A DNA stretch of 32,435 bases from Chloromonas sp. AAM2 (lineage: Eukaryota > Chlorophyta > Chlorophyceae > Chlamydomonadales > Chlamydomonadaceae). A model generated the notes under the pieces. The model saw only the letters and a list, made by a program, of their open reading frames with translations. It had not been told where the DNA came from and searched no databases. Below, in pieces: positions 12,301 through 21,760 of the stretch (position 1 is its first letter; each line of letters opens with the position of its first letter). Position numbers and translations under genes: made by a program. Location: positions 3,347-35,781 of the forward strand of contig QAXH01005616.1 of the NCBI GenBank assembly GCA_004335635.1, given 5' to 3'.

Positions 12301-13241
12301 CCAGCCACAGCAGATGCTGACGTCAGCACATGGACCTGTGGGCAATGTCCTACATGGTGCTCCGCCTGATCTGCAGCAGCCGCTACAGCGGTTGACTCAG
12401 CTTGTTTCAGCATCGTATCCTGTGTACGATCCCACTTCAGTTCTTAGGCGAATGGCAGTGCTGTCTTTGGCGGTTGTGTCGCAGGGGCCTGTAGGGCCCC
12501 ATAGCATGCTGCTGAAGGAAATGTGCCATCATCTTTTCTCAGAGGAGCCAGCAGCGTGGCAGGCCTGCTTTGGAGCGCAACCTGACAGCCAAATGCTCAG
12601 AGATGTGAGTAGCAGCGCTAAGCCAATGCTGCTGAGTAGGCTATAGGTTGCTCAGCACCGTGGTTGGAGGAGTTATGTCACTATCAGTGTGGCAATTGCT
12701 GCTTGTGTGTGTGTGTGTGTGTGTCTACTATCATTACTACTGAGCTCCTCCTGTGGGCACGGTAGTCATGCATTTTTCTGTGCTCGGTAATGAGGTCCAG
12801 CCCTTTGCCACTTCACCATTCTCTGCAACTGCAGTTGTCGGTAAGGTTGGTCCTGCCCGTTTAGCTTGTTTTGTCACTCTCTCACTCCTTTCACCTGCAC
12901 TCGCTCACTCTCTCTTGCAGACCATCACACTCCTGCACGGCGCCCCTGGCTTCATGCTGCGGCCGGGCAGCACGTATGAGGTGGCAGTGCAGCTGGACAT
13001 GGGCTCTCTGGAGCGCGCGGCCATGCAGCAGGTGAGATCTCCTGGTTTACTGGCAGCCACTGTCTCAAACTGGTTTGCTGTTCTATCGCTTTGAAACATT
13101 GACTAGGCTGTTGTCAGAACTGTGAGCAAGGCAGTTCAGGCATTGAGTGCAGATGTGCTGAAGGCAGGCAGTTCTTCGCCCTGACTATGGGGGTGAGAGC
13201 TGACTGTTCCATCCAATAGCGTGCAAAAGCTCCTCATATGT

Positions 13242-13279
<38 letters not shown>

Positions 13280-16200
13280 ACACGCATACTTGCTTCCCAT
13301 CAAGTGTTTGCTTTACCTGTGCAGAGTGGCTTGGTCATGACTCAGCAAGGCGTGCCACAGAGGGAGAACTTGCCAAGCACGCCACATGGCATGGTGGGCG
13401 CAGCACAAGTCATGACCAGCATGCAGCAGGGCTTTCCTATTGCGCCTCAAGGCATGGCAGTGCGACCAGCAGGCACGCATGTGCAGCAGCAGCAACAGCA
13501 ACAGGTTGGCATGCCTTTGCATGGAGCCCCTTCCATCAGCCCAAGGCACAGTCTACCCTCCAATCCAGGCACAGCAGGCAGTGCTGCTTCGTTACAAGCA
13601 GCCGCAGCAGCTGCAGCTACACAGCTTAACAGTATGGCACAACCGTTTGTCTCCCTGGATCCGCAACAACAGGTGATTGGCTGATACTATCACAGCTTGC
13701 AGCAAGCAGTGCCATCACCGGCACAGTGCATGCTGACCCGAAACTGACTTTGACTGGCTGGGCTTGTTGCAGGGCAGGTACGAGCTAACTGATGGCTCTA
13801 GAGCAGTAAACGCAGGCCTCTCGGCAAGCACCTGAAGCATGCTGAATATGTTGCAACTTCACAACGGGTGTGGAATGGGATCAGTAGAGTGGGTACCTTG
13901 ACTGTGCCCTCCTCTGTTGTGATTGCTGTTTGTACTTCCCCACACTGCAGCAAGCGCAAATGGCCGTCCTACGAGCGCAGTATCATCAACAGCAGCAGCA
14001 GCAGATGCAGCAGGGGGCAGGCGGGAACCCAGCTGGTCTCACTGGCCCAGTTGCAGCTGCAGGCATGGTCAGCCAGAGACCTGGCAGTGTAGCGCCAGTC
14101 TCTGTGCCCCAGGGAGCTCCCTACCTTGCCAGCTACAGCAGCGGCGGCAGCAATTCCGGTTCAGGTATGGTTAGTGCACGTACCAGCTCTGGCATCACTC
14201 CAGCACTCTCTGCTCCTTTGGCACCACCTCTACGCCCACCAAGTGCAAGCGGTGTGATCCAGCCAAGTGTGAGCTTAGGCCACATACAGCAACAGCAGCA
14301 ACAGCAGCCGGCTCAGTCTGGTGGGCTGATGGGTGCGCTACAGGCAGCCATTCAGCAGTCTGGCGGTGTGACCGCTCCGTCTGGTGCTGGGCCAATGCAC
14401 ACAGCAGGTGCTGGAAACAGGCATTCGTCCAATGGCACAGTGCCAGCAGCAGCAATAGCGGCAGAAGCGGTTAGTGCGAAGCAGTTGGTGGAGTGGGCGG
14501 CGGCGGCGTTTCCCGGCGATGATCCTGTGCATGTCGTGCGACGAGCCGCGGTGCTGCTGCTGTCTGATGTGAGTGCATGGGTAGCCAGTTGGGTAGGCAA
14601 TGGGTGGGCAATGGGTAGGCAAAAGCTACAATGTCTGAGAGTAGTACTTAATTGCTGAAACCGAGCAGGTTTGGCACAGGCAATTGGCGAGCCATATGAG
14701 GCCCATGTGGCTCACACCACGTCGTAAACCACCACCAAGCGGCGTGGTGTGAGCGATGTGCACTGTGGGTCGGCATCTTATGTGCTTCCAGCAATTAGGC
14801 ACCTGTATATGAACGCATCTGACACTTGCGTGCCAGCCAGATAAGCGTAAAGATGTCATGTCATGCGCGATTGTTTTTGTATGTTTGTCTGCAAGCAAGC
14901 AAGTCAGCTCATTGCACCAGTCTCATATTACCAGTTGTTGACAAAATGGACAGCGGTCCATCCTGCTCCGTGTTCTGTGAGCACGTCATTGATGTCAACA
15001 TAAAGCATAAACTGCACGGTGTCATGCACTGCAGGCGCGTCAAGGTCCCGGAGGCGCCTTCTCAATGGACGGCCCTGCCTTAGGACTGGCATTGGCCAAG
15101 AACGAGCCCGAAGCATACAAGGCCCTGCCCTGCTCTTCACAGGGCAAGCTCAGGCTCAAGGCAGTGTGCGACAACTCGCCCTGCTTTGCACGCATACCTA
15201 CACACCAGACACAGGTCAGTGGGACAGTCTTATGGCCTTCTTTGGGTTCTTGGTCTGAAAGTATATGTTATCAACCTGCTGTAAAGCGTCCGTTGTCAAT
15301 TAGGCTCTACTCAACAGCCAAAGCGTACGGCAAGCACAGGTATAGCAGGAACCGTATCTTGGTATCACAAGGCAGGTTGTTCCTTTGGACAATATTGCAG
15401 CCACACCCACGAACATCATCACGAACATGAAGGAGTCCTGTGTGAAAAGCGTGAGGCTGTCTCGCTGCCTTAAATGAACCGCCCATCAGGTCAACAGGGC
15501 TGTCAACAGACCACCACTGTGAATGACACTTGCATAGTCACTCCAATGGGGCGGGTCTCACTGCCTTTGATGTACCACCTGCTATTGCATAGGACAGGAC
15601 TTCAGTCGCACGCCATTCCTCTTTCCTCTTGCAGGTCTGCATCCGGCTCAACGTGTCCGAGTTGGCACGAGCCGCCGCAACAGGCGGTGGGGACCCCTCC
15701 CTGCTTCCCGGGCCTTCTGGCCCCGGCTCCCTCAGTGCGAGCATCTGTGCTAAATGGCGGGTATGTGGTTTTCCGTGTTCTTCCGTTGACTCTGCCAACT
15801 GCCAGTAGCATGTTAAAACAATCAAATCTCAATCAACAAAATACAGGTTTCAGGGTATGCTGCTTCTGCACATGCTGCAAGCAAGGCACTGCTGCACATG
15901 CTGGGTTCCCGACTGCTCGGTCGGCGTTGCTTTTGCGCGTGGTTTCCCTTCCGTGTTTGTGCGTGGTTTCCCTCTCCAGTTTCCCAATGCGTTGTGCAGG
16001 GTTTGCTTAACAGCGTTCTAGACATAACACTGATAATCTGTGGCTCTGCGCAGGCGCCGTCCGGCTCGGGGACCCGGCGTGGCAGCAGCGGTGTGGGCGA
16101 GGACGTGAGCGAGAGACAGGACCAACTGTGTGCCATGGCTGATTTGGCCTATCCGGCCTGGGACCCTCTCAAAGATCTGAAGCTACACGCGGTAAGCCAT

Positions 16201-19200
16201 AGAAGGAGGGGATTGTCCTGCATGCGCTCATAGTGGGGCGTTTGAATGCGGCACGTTGTGCGCGATTCACAGTACACTTGCACCTAACACCTGCTCGTGT
16301 GTAGCACAAATAAGCAACCTGGGTACATCGCACTGATCAATGTAAGGTTGTCTTCAATCGTCTCTCAGATATTTGCACGCTTTGCATTGCATCATCTTAA
16401 TCAATGCCATGCAGACCCATCAGCGTAATCCCATCAGCTCAGAGATAGATTGGTTGATTTAAGTAGAGTTGTCTCGAGTCATCTCACTGACGACATTCGC
16501 AGGTTCATCTTCTTGCTGGATGCGTTGCCAGCGGCGCCGGGGGGGCGGATGCAGGCGCGCGCACGCGCCCTCTAGGCGACTTCTCAATGATGGGTCCAGA
16601 ATTTGGGAATGCAATGAGCAGGCGAGCACCCGCTGCCTGGGCAGGCGTGCTGGGAGCCAAACTATCCAAGGTGAGCGGGACACGACACGCGGCAGTGACT
16701 CGTTTGTCCCTTAGGTAGTAGGTATTCAGCTACCATTTCTTGATCACAATCGTTGTTTCCTTGCAATGACCAAAGCACTTGGTGCTTGGGCGGACGTTCT
16801 GGGAGCCAAGATTTCCAAGGTATGCCCATGTAACCACGCACACGTTGTTGCGGTTGAGACCTGGTCTGCTCCTGCTGGTGGGTCGCCTGGTGGGTTGCAG
16901 TTGTGTGCTGACTTCATCTCGCTGGTGTTACACCTTCTGGGTTTGCACTCAATGCCATTCACATTTAGCCATGCGTATGCCTGGTGCTGCTGCAGTTGTG
17001 TGCTGGCAATGCCGGCCTGCATGCTGGCTGATCTCAACCTGCTGATGAGTTGCCTGGTGCTGTTGCAGTTGTGTGCTGTATTGATCTCTGTATGAATGTG
17101 CTGACATTTCAACAATACAGTGCCTTTGACTGCTCGGTGCTGCTGCAGTTGTGTGCCGGTGATGCTTACCTGCATGCTTGCGCGGCGGGTGACAACCGTG
17201 CCATACGCCTGGACGTGGCTGCCCTGACAGCAGCTGCAGCAGAGGCTGGAGCAACTGGGCCAGCAGCGGCAGCGGCAGCAGGTGACGGCCTGCCTTCGGA
17301 ACTGGTGCAGCGAGCCACTAGCGGCAGCTCAGGTGTGTGTTTGCTAAAGGAACACACGCTGCACAGCTACAGGAACACTGGGAGCGCTGTGCCACGTCAT
17401 GGAATGGAGCAATTGGTGAATGATCGCGAACCATGACAGCAAAGCTCGAGACCTGATCGGACCAGAACGGCCCAAGCTCAATAGAACGTGTTTGCTCCGC
17501 ACATTGCAGGCGCTGCATCGCTGACAACGCCCACACAATCTGGGAATGTGACCCAGGCTACTCCCTCCGCCTCCTCCGTGGGTGGCTCCATCATCAAGCT
17601 GAGCGCAAAGGCCAACTACTTCTGGCCGCCACCACAATCTGTTGTGCCGGGCTCTGGAGGCGGGGCCGCACCTGGCACACCTCCGCCCATTCCTGTTCAG
17701 GTGAGTGAGTGAGTGAGAGAGTGAGTGAGTGTATTTTCACATCTGTGTTGTCCGGCAAGTAGAACGACATGTACAACATGCCGTTCTGCTCCAAACTTGT
17801 GTGCATGAATTTTTTCAAACGCAACCAAGTTCGGAGCAAAGAAAAGTCCAAAACGAAACGCAAAAGTGTTTTTGCGTTTGGTCTACCTAAGACGCAAACA
17901 AGTCAGGAGCGACCAATTGAGCGACTGCTTCAAAACCTTTAAGGCCGGCGATCCGATTCAAATTCCGTATTTGCAGACAATTTTGTTGCAGCTGTCCTGG
18001 CTATCATTGCTGAAGATCCAGATGCATACAATGTCGCTAAGTATCCTTTCTATTGATTGGTAGACGAGATCTGTGACTTGGGTATAGAATTAACATTGCA
18101 CATTGGTCACTTGACACCTTAGTCACAGGTGTTAGAAGCAGTGGCGGCTGTGGTGTGTGGTGTAACAGGTTGACGGCCTTGGCAATGGAGAAGGCCAAAC
18201 ATCAAACGCAACAATAAAACACGCAAAAAAAAGCCTGTACTGGCGCCACAGTCTGGGAACCAACCTAGGAAATAGTGATCTGAGCGGCCGATGCTATTGG
18301 TACCTGACGGCACATTCAGATCAATTTGATAATTGACACACGTAATCTATGGGTCTGGGCACTCCAAATATGGTTACGAAATTCTGTTCTCGTCAGTGAC
18401 GGCGTCACAGCTGCTGGGCAAAGTAAGGGGGTACAAAGGCCAAAAATGAGACAAAATGTCGTCCAGACCTGCCATCCTGCGGTTGTTCGTGACACAGCAC
18501 ACATCCACGAACGCGCCTTGGTGTCGCGCACCTACTGGACAAGCCCCGATGCATTTTGACTCGATGCGCCGCAAGAAACGGCCGCAAACGGCAAAATTCC
18601 GGCGCCTGCGATATTTACGGTACGGCACATCCAAACTTCGGATTTGCAATGATGATGGTGGTCCTTGCGTCCCAAACAATCACTTGGTGCATAAGAAATT
18701 CTGTTCCAACAAGTCCACATTCTGTTCCAACAAGTCTTGGCTCGATCCCATGGTCACGGTCACACCACCACCACCTGCCTGTCTCTGGTTGTTTGAATGC
18801 CTGAAAGCCTGCTTGGTTGATTAAATTCCTGCCTTCTATGCCTCTGCACGCTGCTGTGAGTGTTCCCGGACGGTCTTGTTCTCGGTGTTGCACACAGTGC
18901 GCCATGAGTCGGTGTGCACCCTGACCACCGCCTGGCGCTGCATGTTAGCCCGCTCTGCATCAGCAAGGCCGCTGTTGACTGTCTGCATCTGCTGTGGGTC
19001 ATAGTGCCTCCTGCTGTCCTGTCCCAGCGGGTAGACAGAGCACCTGACGCAGTGTACTCGGGTGGACATGGGGTTTGGCAGGGTGGGTGCGACCCCCTCT
19101 TCGACTTCAAAAGACCTTGCCGATCATTACACGCACGTCAGCGCAAGCTACGAGCAGCTACAGAGAGCTGACATCAAGGGCTACGCAGGGCACTTCTCAT

Positions 19201-20131
19201 CGCGCGAATCCATTCAGGCTGCAATGTGTTCTAACATCGCGGTCACTTTTTAACAGAAAAGTCGGTTGGTTCCCAGACTGTGTACTGGCGCCCAGGACGC
19301 AAAATATAAAAACGCAACAAAATGACCGATTTTCAAGACGCAAACAGGTTAAACACACAAACAAGTTTGGAGCAGATGGCAATCATACTTGCATTGCAAC
19401 GGACTTTGTGTGTACGTCATTTCAGTGCTATTTCACGCTATAAGCGTCTTGATCATGTCTCTGAGCGCATATCAAACAAACAGGAGTTTCAATCCCTCTG
19501 CAGCAAGCCGTAACAATGATGGAAAGTCCCAGCCAGTCTATGCACTTGGGTAGTGCCAACATGAGTAGGAGTATCAGCAAATGCGTTTACACCTAAATCA
19601 TATATGGTTGCAAAGGTTACTGAAAGTTTATTCTGAGAAAGGGTTGATATAACAGAGTATGTAATGCCTGTGCAGGTAGTGCCGACCAGGAGTGCTGCCT
19701 CGGTAGGGGGTAGCATTAGCACATCCAGTGCACCTGCTGAGCTATCGGCACTTAGCGCTGGGTTGGTTGGAGGCGTTGTGAGCGTGGGGCTCGCTTCAAT
19801 GACGGACGGCCATGTGGCCAACATGCTTCCGCCAGCCCTGCCAAAAAGCGTGGGCGGCAGCACACCGTTCTTGCCGATTGCTGACGGGACTGCTGATGCA
19901 ACCACAGCGGCAGCAGCAGCGGCGACGGTCACAGCTGGTGCTGCTGCAGCAGCGACAGCCAGTGGAGTTGGAAAGATGTTTACGATGGCTGGCACGGTGA
20001 GGCCTGTCCTACCTGAGGCACAAGCTCCGCCTTTGCCACGCAGGACCAGTGGCACGTTGGGTGATGATTCTTCGCTAGAAGGAGCACTACAGCATCAAGA
20101 AGCCGCTCTGATGCACTTGATCACAGATTGA
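9328..20131 (+). CDS. Large multi-repeat protein with Gln/Ala-rich linkers, unknown family
   Basis: Fifteen exons: 9328-10239, 10519-10763, 10890-11001, 11204-11488, 11840-12604, 12921-13031, 13325-13672, 13951-14568, 15035-15214, 15635-15760, 16054-16191, 16503-16670, 17149-17332, 17510-17700, 19676-20131. Every intron is GT-AG and every junction keeps frame, giving about 1,612 aa. The ATG is the first after in-frame stops at 9301-9306. The protein has six divergent copies of a 100-110 aa domain at about residues 30-137, 201-304, 375-460, 704-810, 1103-1215 and 1257-1375. The shared pattern is a front helix with DP-x-x-VLRR-x-AV, then GP-x-G-x-x-SM, a helix ending PEAW-x-AL, and a closing RLDV-x-EL-x-RAA. 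Linkers are rich in Gln, Ala, Pro, Gly and Met, with a poly-Gln tract in exon 5. No signal peptide or membrane segment is seen. The repeat loosely recalls winged-helix or LOTUS/OST-HTH domains, which would suggest an RNA- or DNA-related scaffold; that is inference only. Confidence 0.85.
9415..9738 (+). other. Domain repeat R1 of the large protein
   Basis: Single-exon copy, about residues 30-137. It starts QQLAQQAWPSTTPVAVLRR, has STGPAGVYSMP in the middle and closes with AVVLDVEGLQELA. It is the most divergent copy in the centre (WAWTNCPSF replaces the PEAW-x-AL helix). No intron splits it. Confidence 0.75.
9928..10239 (+). other. Domain repeat R2 of the large protein
   Basis: Single-exon copy, about residues 201-304, and a good match to the pattern: APMGPHTMLGTHLGDAL, then LSPEAWQALPSAG, LQRLADNCLLVEQ and VAMRLDVQELQRAA. 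It ends exactly at the first donor site. R1 and R2 together sit in the one long first exon. Confidence 0.8.
10690..11330 (+). other. Domain repeat R3 of the large protein (divergent)
   Basis: Split over exons 2, 3 and 4. Its front part (LALAAACITVWGQTRWHLAA) is weakly similar to the other copies, while its closing part (TTKHLAATEPLLSF, then IVSLNLRHLARTALA) matches well. An intron (11002-11203) separates the two parts. Exon 2 ends in phase 2 and exon 3 supplies one base, so the joint codon is AGG. Confidence 0.6.
12227..12259 (+). repeat. CAG/CAA poly-glutamine tract in exon 5
   Basis: Eleven consecutive CAG/CAA codons encode poly-Gln in the linker before repeat R4. Shorter Gln runs occur in exons 1, 7 and 8. 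Confidence 0.95.
12391..13031 (+). other. Domain repeat R4 of the large protein
   Basis: Front part at the end of exon 5 (TQLVSASYPVYDPTSVLRRM, then GPVGPHSMLLKEM and EEPAAWQACFG). Closing part is the whole of exon 6 (STYEVAVQLDMGSLERAA). Intron 12605-12920 lies between them in phase 0. Confidence 0.8.
12704..12724. repeat. (GT)n microsatellite in intron
   Basis: GT array within the intron between exons 5 and 6 of the large gene. Confidence 0.95.
13244..13283. repeat. (CA)n microsatellite in intron
   Basis: CA array with one interruption, about 40 bases, just upstream of the exon 7 acceptor of the large gene. Confidence 0.95.
14473..15701 (+). other. Domain repeat R5 of the large protein
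   Basis: Split over exons 8, 9 and 10: KQLVEWAAAAFPGDDPVHVV ends exon 8 shortly before RRAAVLLLSD. Exon 9 carries GPGGAFSMDGPALGLAL and NEPEAYKALP. Exon 10 opens with VCIRLNVSELARAA. Both introns inside the domain are phase 0. Confidence 0.8.
16117..17260 (+). other. Domain repeat R6 of the large protein
   Basis: Split over exons 11, 12 and 13: DQLCAMADLAYPAWDPLKDL in exon 11; FSMMGPEFGNAM and APAAWAGVLGAKLSK in exon 12; LCAGDAYLHACAAG and AIRLDVAALTAAA in exon 13. Introns 16192-16502 and 16671-17148 are phase 0. The second holds duplicated pieces of its own flanking exons. Confidence 0.8.
16761..17095 (+). repeat. Degenerate copies of exon 12 end and exon 13 start inside intron 12
   Basis: Bases 16764-16819 copy the end of exon 12 (about 78% over the last 46 bases, including a retained GT donor) and still read AMTKALGAWADVLGAKISK. 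The sequence around the exon 13 acceptor, GCAG followed by TTGTGTGC, occurs at acceptors ending 16900, 16995, 17068 and at the used site 17148. The copy after 16995 still reads LCAGNAGLHAG before a stop, against LCAGDAYLHAC in the real exon. The upstream exon copy lacks an AG acceptor, so it is probably not an independent exon. Confidence 0.75.
17780..19380. mobile_element. Probable non-autonomous or decayed DNA transposon with inverted repeats
   Basis: The outer arms, 17780-17800 and 19361-19380, are inverted copies sharing CTGCTCCAAACTTGT, about 1.6 kb apart. An inner pair, 18247-18265 and 19264-19282, is a perfect 19-bp inverted repeat (GGTTGGTTCCCAGACTGTG read outward on one strand). A 10-bp hairpin (AAACGCAAAA / TTTTGCGTTT) lies at 17856-17879, and AAACGCAA-type words recur at both ends. 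No transposase motif is recognised and no clean target-site duplication is visible next to the outer arms, so the exact boundaries and superfamily are open. Confidence 0.55.
18699..18739. repeat. Two-copy 21-bp tandem repeat
   Basis: ATTCTGTTCCAACAAGTC occurs twice in direct tandem inside the transposon-like region. Confidence 0.85.
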
Positions 20132-20336
20132 TCAAGCGTCAGATAGCCAGCACGCAAAAGATGCTGCAAGCGTTGTTGTCGCAGCAATACGAAGCAGTTC
20201 CACTTTGAAGATCTAGTTGTATCGCTGCAAACCGGACCATTTGGCGCAGCAAGGAGCGTGCAGTACAATGGTTTCGCAGCAGCACAGTACACTCGATTGC
20301 AGCTGGGGATTAATAGCACGGGGGCAGTGGGTGTGG
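20128..20336 (+). other. Coding-like sequence out of frame after the stop of the large gene
   Basis: Just past TGA at 20129-20131, the +1 frame reads LIKRQIASTQKMLQALLSQQ to a stop at 20206-20208. The third frame then reads FEDLVVSLQTGPFGAARSVQ onward to a stop near 20338. Both have amphipathic, protein-like composition and abut the end of exon 15. This could be a frameshifted true C-terminus, an unrecognised splice, or decay. I cannot choose without transcripts. Confidence 0.35.
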
Positions 20337-20723
20337 TATGATTCGTCCGAATTGGGAGATCAGAGTTTTTTTTCCCCAAGCGTGTCCATTGAATGGCGCC
20401 GCAGGCAATTGTGCGAGCGGCAATGGTGCAGGGGAATGCAAACCGCCCTATCATCGAAGCAGAATTGTTGCCGTATCACGTGATACTCAGTGTGAACGGT
20501 GCGGGCCTGTTGGGTGGTTTAAGCCTAGCAAATGGGGCAAAGCAGCTTCGCTGCATGAAGCGGGTTTTTCCACTCGTCTGCTGCTTAGCAGGTAGCAAAA
20601 TGCATGATGCATGTATACATCCTGCCCAACAGGTGATGCAGCAAAACACTGCATGATTCAGAGGCCCAGAAACTGGGCTGAACCCCAATCGTTGGTTAAA
20701 GGGGTGCACTGACTATTGTCGTG

Positions 20724-20805
20724 GGCACAGATCATGCACAGCAGATCATGTCATGAGCACAGCAGATCATGCACAGCAGATTATGTCGTGAGCACAGATC
20801 ATGCA
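20724..20805. repeat. AGATCATGCACAGC tandem repeat
   Basis: Two to three imperfect copies of a unit of about 35-38 bases built from AGATCATGCACAGCAGATCA and GTC(A/G)TGAGCACAG. No coding context. Confidence 0.8.
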
Positions 20806-21241
20806 TGTGTTTGAAGCAAATGTTTGCAGATTTCAGGCAAAGGATGCGCTTCCACATTCTTCTGTCATTGCATGCACAGACATTGCCCAGCCCCATGCAT
20901 ATGGCACACAGGTGCACCAGAAGTTCCGTGCACGCAATTGCTTGTCTTCCTCAACATGTTCCATCTTATGCAGCACGTTGCACTGTGCATGAGTGAACGT
21001 GCACAAAACACCTCGCCTAAGCAATTGCTGTGTGCAGTCTGTGTGGGCCAACGTGCCTTTGGGTGGCTTTTCCAACAATTGAGTTATTATCTTCTGCTCG
21101 GTTGCACGTTCGCAACGCGCCAGTTATTGTTGATGTCGCCCAACCGTTTCCCCACGTGTACTGTTCAGGTGGTTGCGGACTTCTTGGCTTGCCAAAACCA
21201 TAGTGCGTGTGCATGTGTGAGTGCTCGTAATGTCGTTGCTG

Positions 21242-21760
21242 TTAGCTTGAAATGTCGTGTGCACATATTCCTAAGTGATGGGTTCTCACACTCTCTGCAC
21301 ATCTTGTGCGTTTCTGGACGTTTCTAAGCGTATTTGAGGTTGCACATGCGGCTTCACCAGTAAAGCCGCAGTAGATGTCGCCTCGTTTGAACGCTTTTAA
21401 AGCATGCTTTCTATCCAGTCCATGGTATTGAATGCGTATTTGATGCAAGCATGCTTGTAGACATCGTAGATCGTGCTTTGGCATTCCATCTTGCATCATC
21501 CGTCTGCTGGTTGGTCGGTGTGTGAAATGACAGAATGATAGAAGGGGCGGATGCACAGCTGTTAATCGTGCTGCATTGTCACTTGCCATGGGAATACACC
21601 ACGTGATGCTGTACAATGCATCAGGGTCGGCAGTGCAAGGGTGGGTATGCAGAGGGCCCCTTGGAATGCTCCCGTTAGCCAACCAGCCCTCAGAACAGGC
21701 TTGGAGGAGAGCTGTCTTTACGAACGTACCGCCTTTGCATGGCTTTGCCTGCACGTGCAT
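21242..21760 (-). CDS. Possible ORF, 172 codons, hypothetical
   Basis: Single uninterrupted minus-strand frame from a true ATG (MHVQAKPCKGGTFVKT) to TGA. It is rich in His, Cys, Arg and Thr, with no recognisable domain, signal or repeat. Neighbouring genes are intron-rich, so an intronless 172-codon frame could be chance. I list it because it is the longest ATG-initiated frame in this 4.8-kb gap that is not a shadow of a known gene. Confidence 0.15.
   Translation of the reverse strand: MHVQAKPCKGGTFVKTALLQACSEGWLANGSIPRGPLHTHPCTADPDALYSITWCIPMASDNAARLTAVHPPLLSFCHFTHRPTSRRMMQDGMPKHDLRCLQACLHQIRIQYHGLDRKHALKAFKRGDIYCGFTGEAACATSNTLRNVQKRTRCAESVRTHHLGICAHDISS

Larger units (their letters stand above)
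17701..19675 (+). other. Last intron (1,975 nt) of the large gene
   Basis: By far the longest intron of this gene (the others are 126-478 nt). It starts with a GTGAGTGAGTGAG tract, ends with CCTGTGCAG, and joins exon 14 to exon 15 in phase 0 (PPPIPVQ to VVPTRS). It contains the transposon-like inverted-repeat structure at 17780-19380. Frames inside the intron (for example about 100 codons on the minus strand at 18374-18679) match no protein I recognise. Confidence 0.8.

Noticed and set aside
16744..17175. Minus-strand 143-codon frame with repeated TQLQQH peptides
   Set aside because: It is a shadow of the duplicated acceptor sequence TGCTGCTGCAGTTGTGTG inside intron 12 of the plus-strand gene.
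20824..21327. 167-codon plus-strand frame
   Set aside because: Cys/His-rich with no domain and no splice or start context; composition resembles the TGCATG-rich non-coding background.
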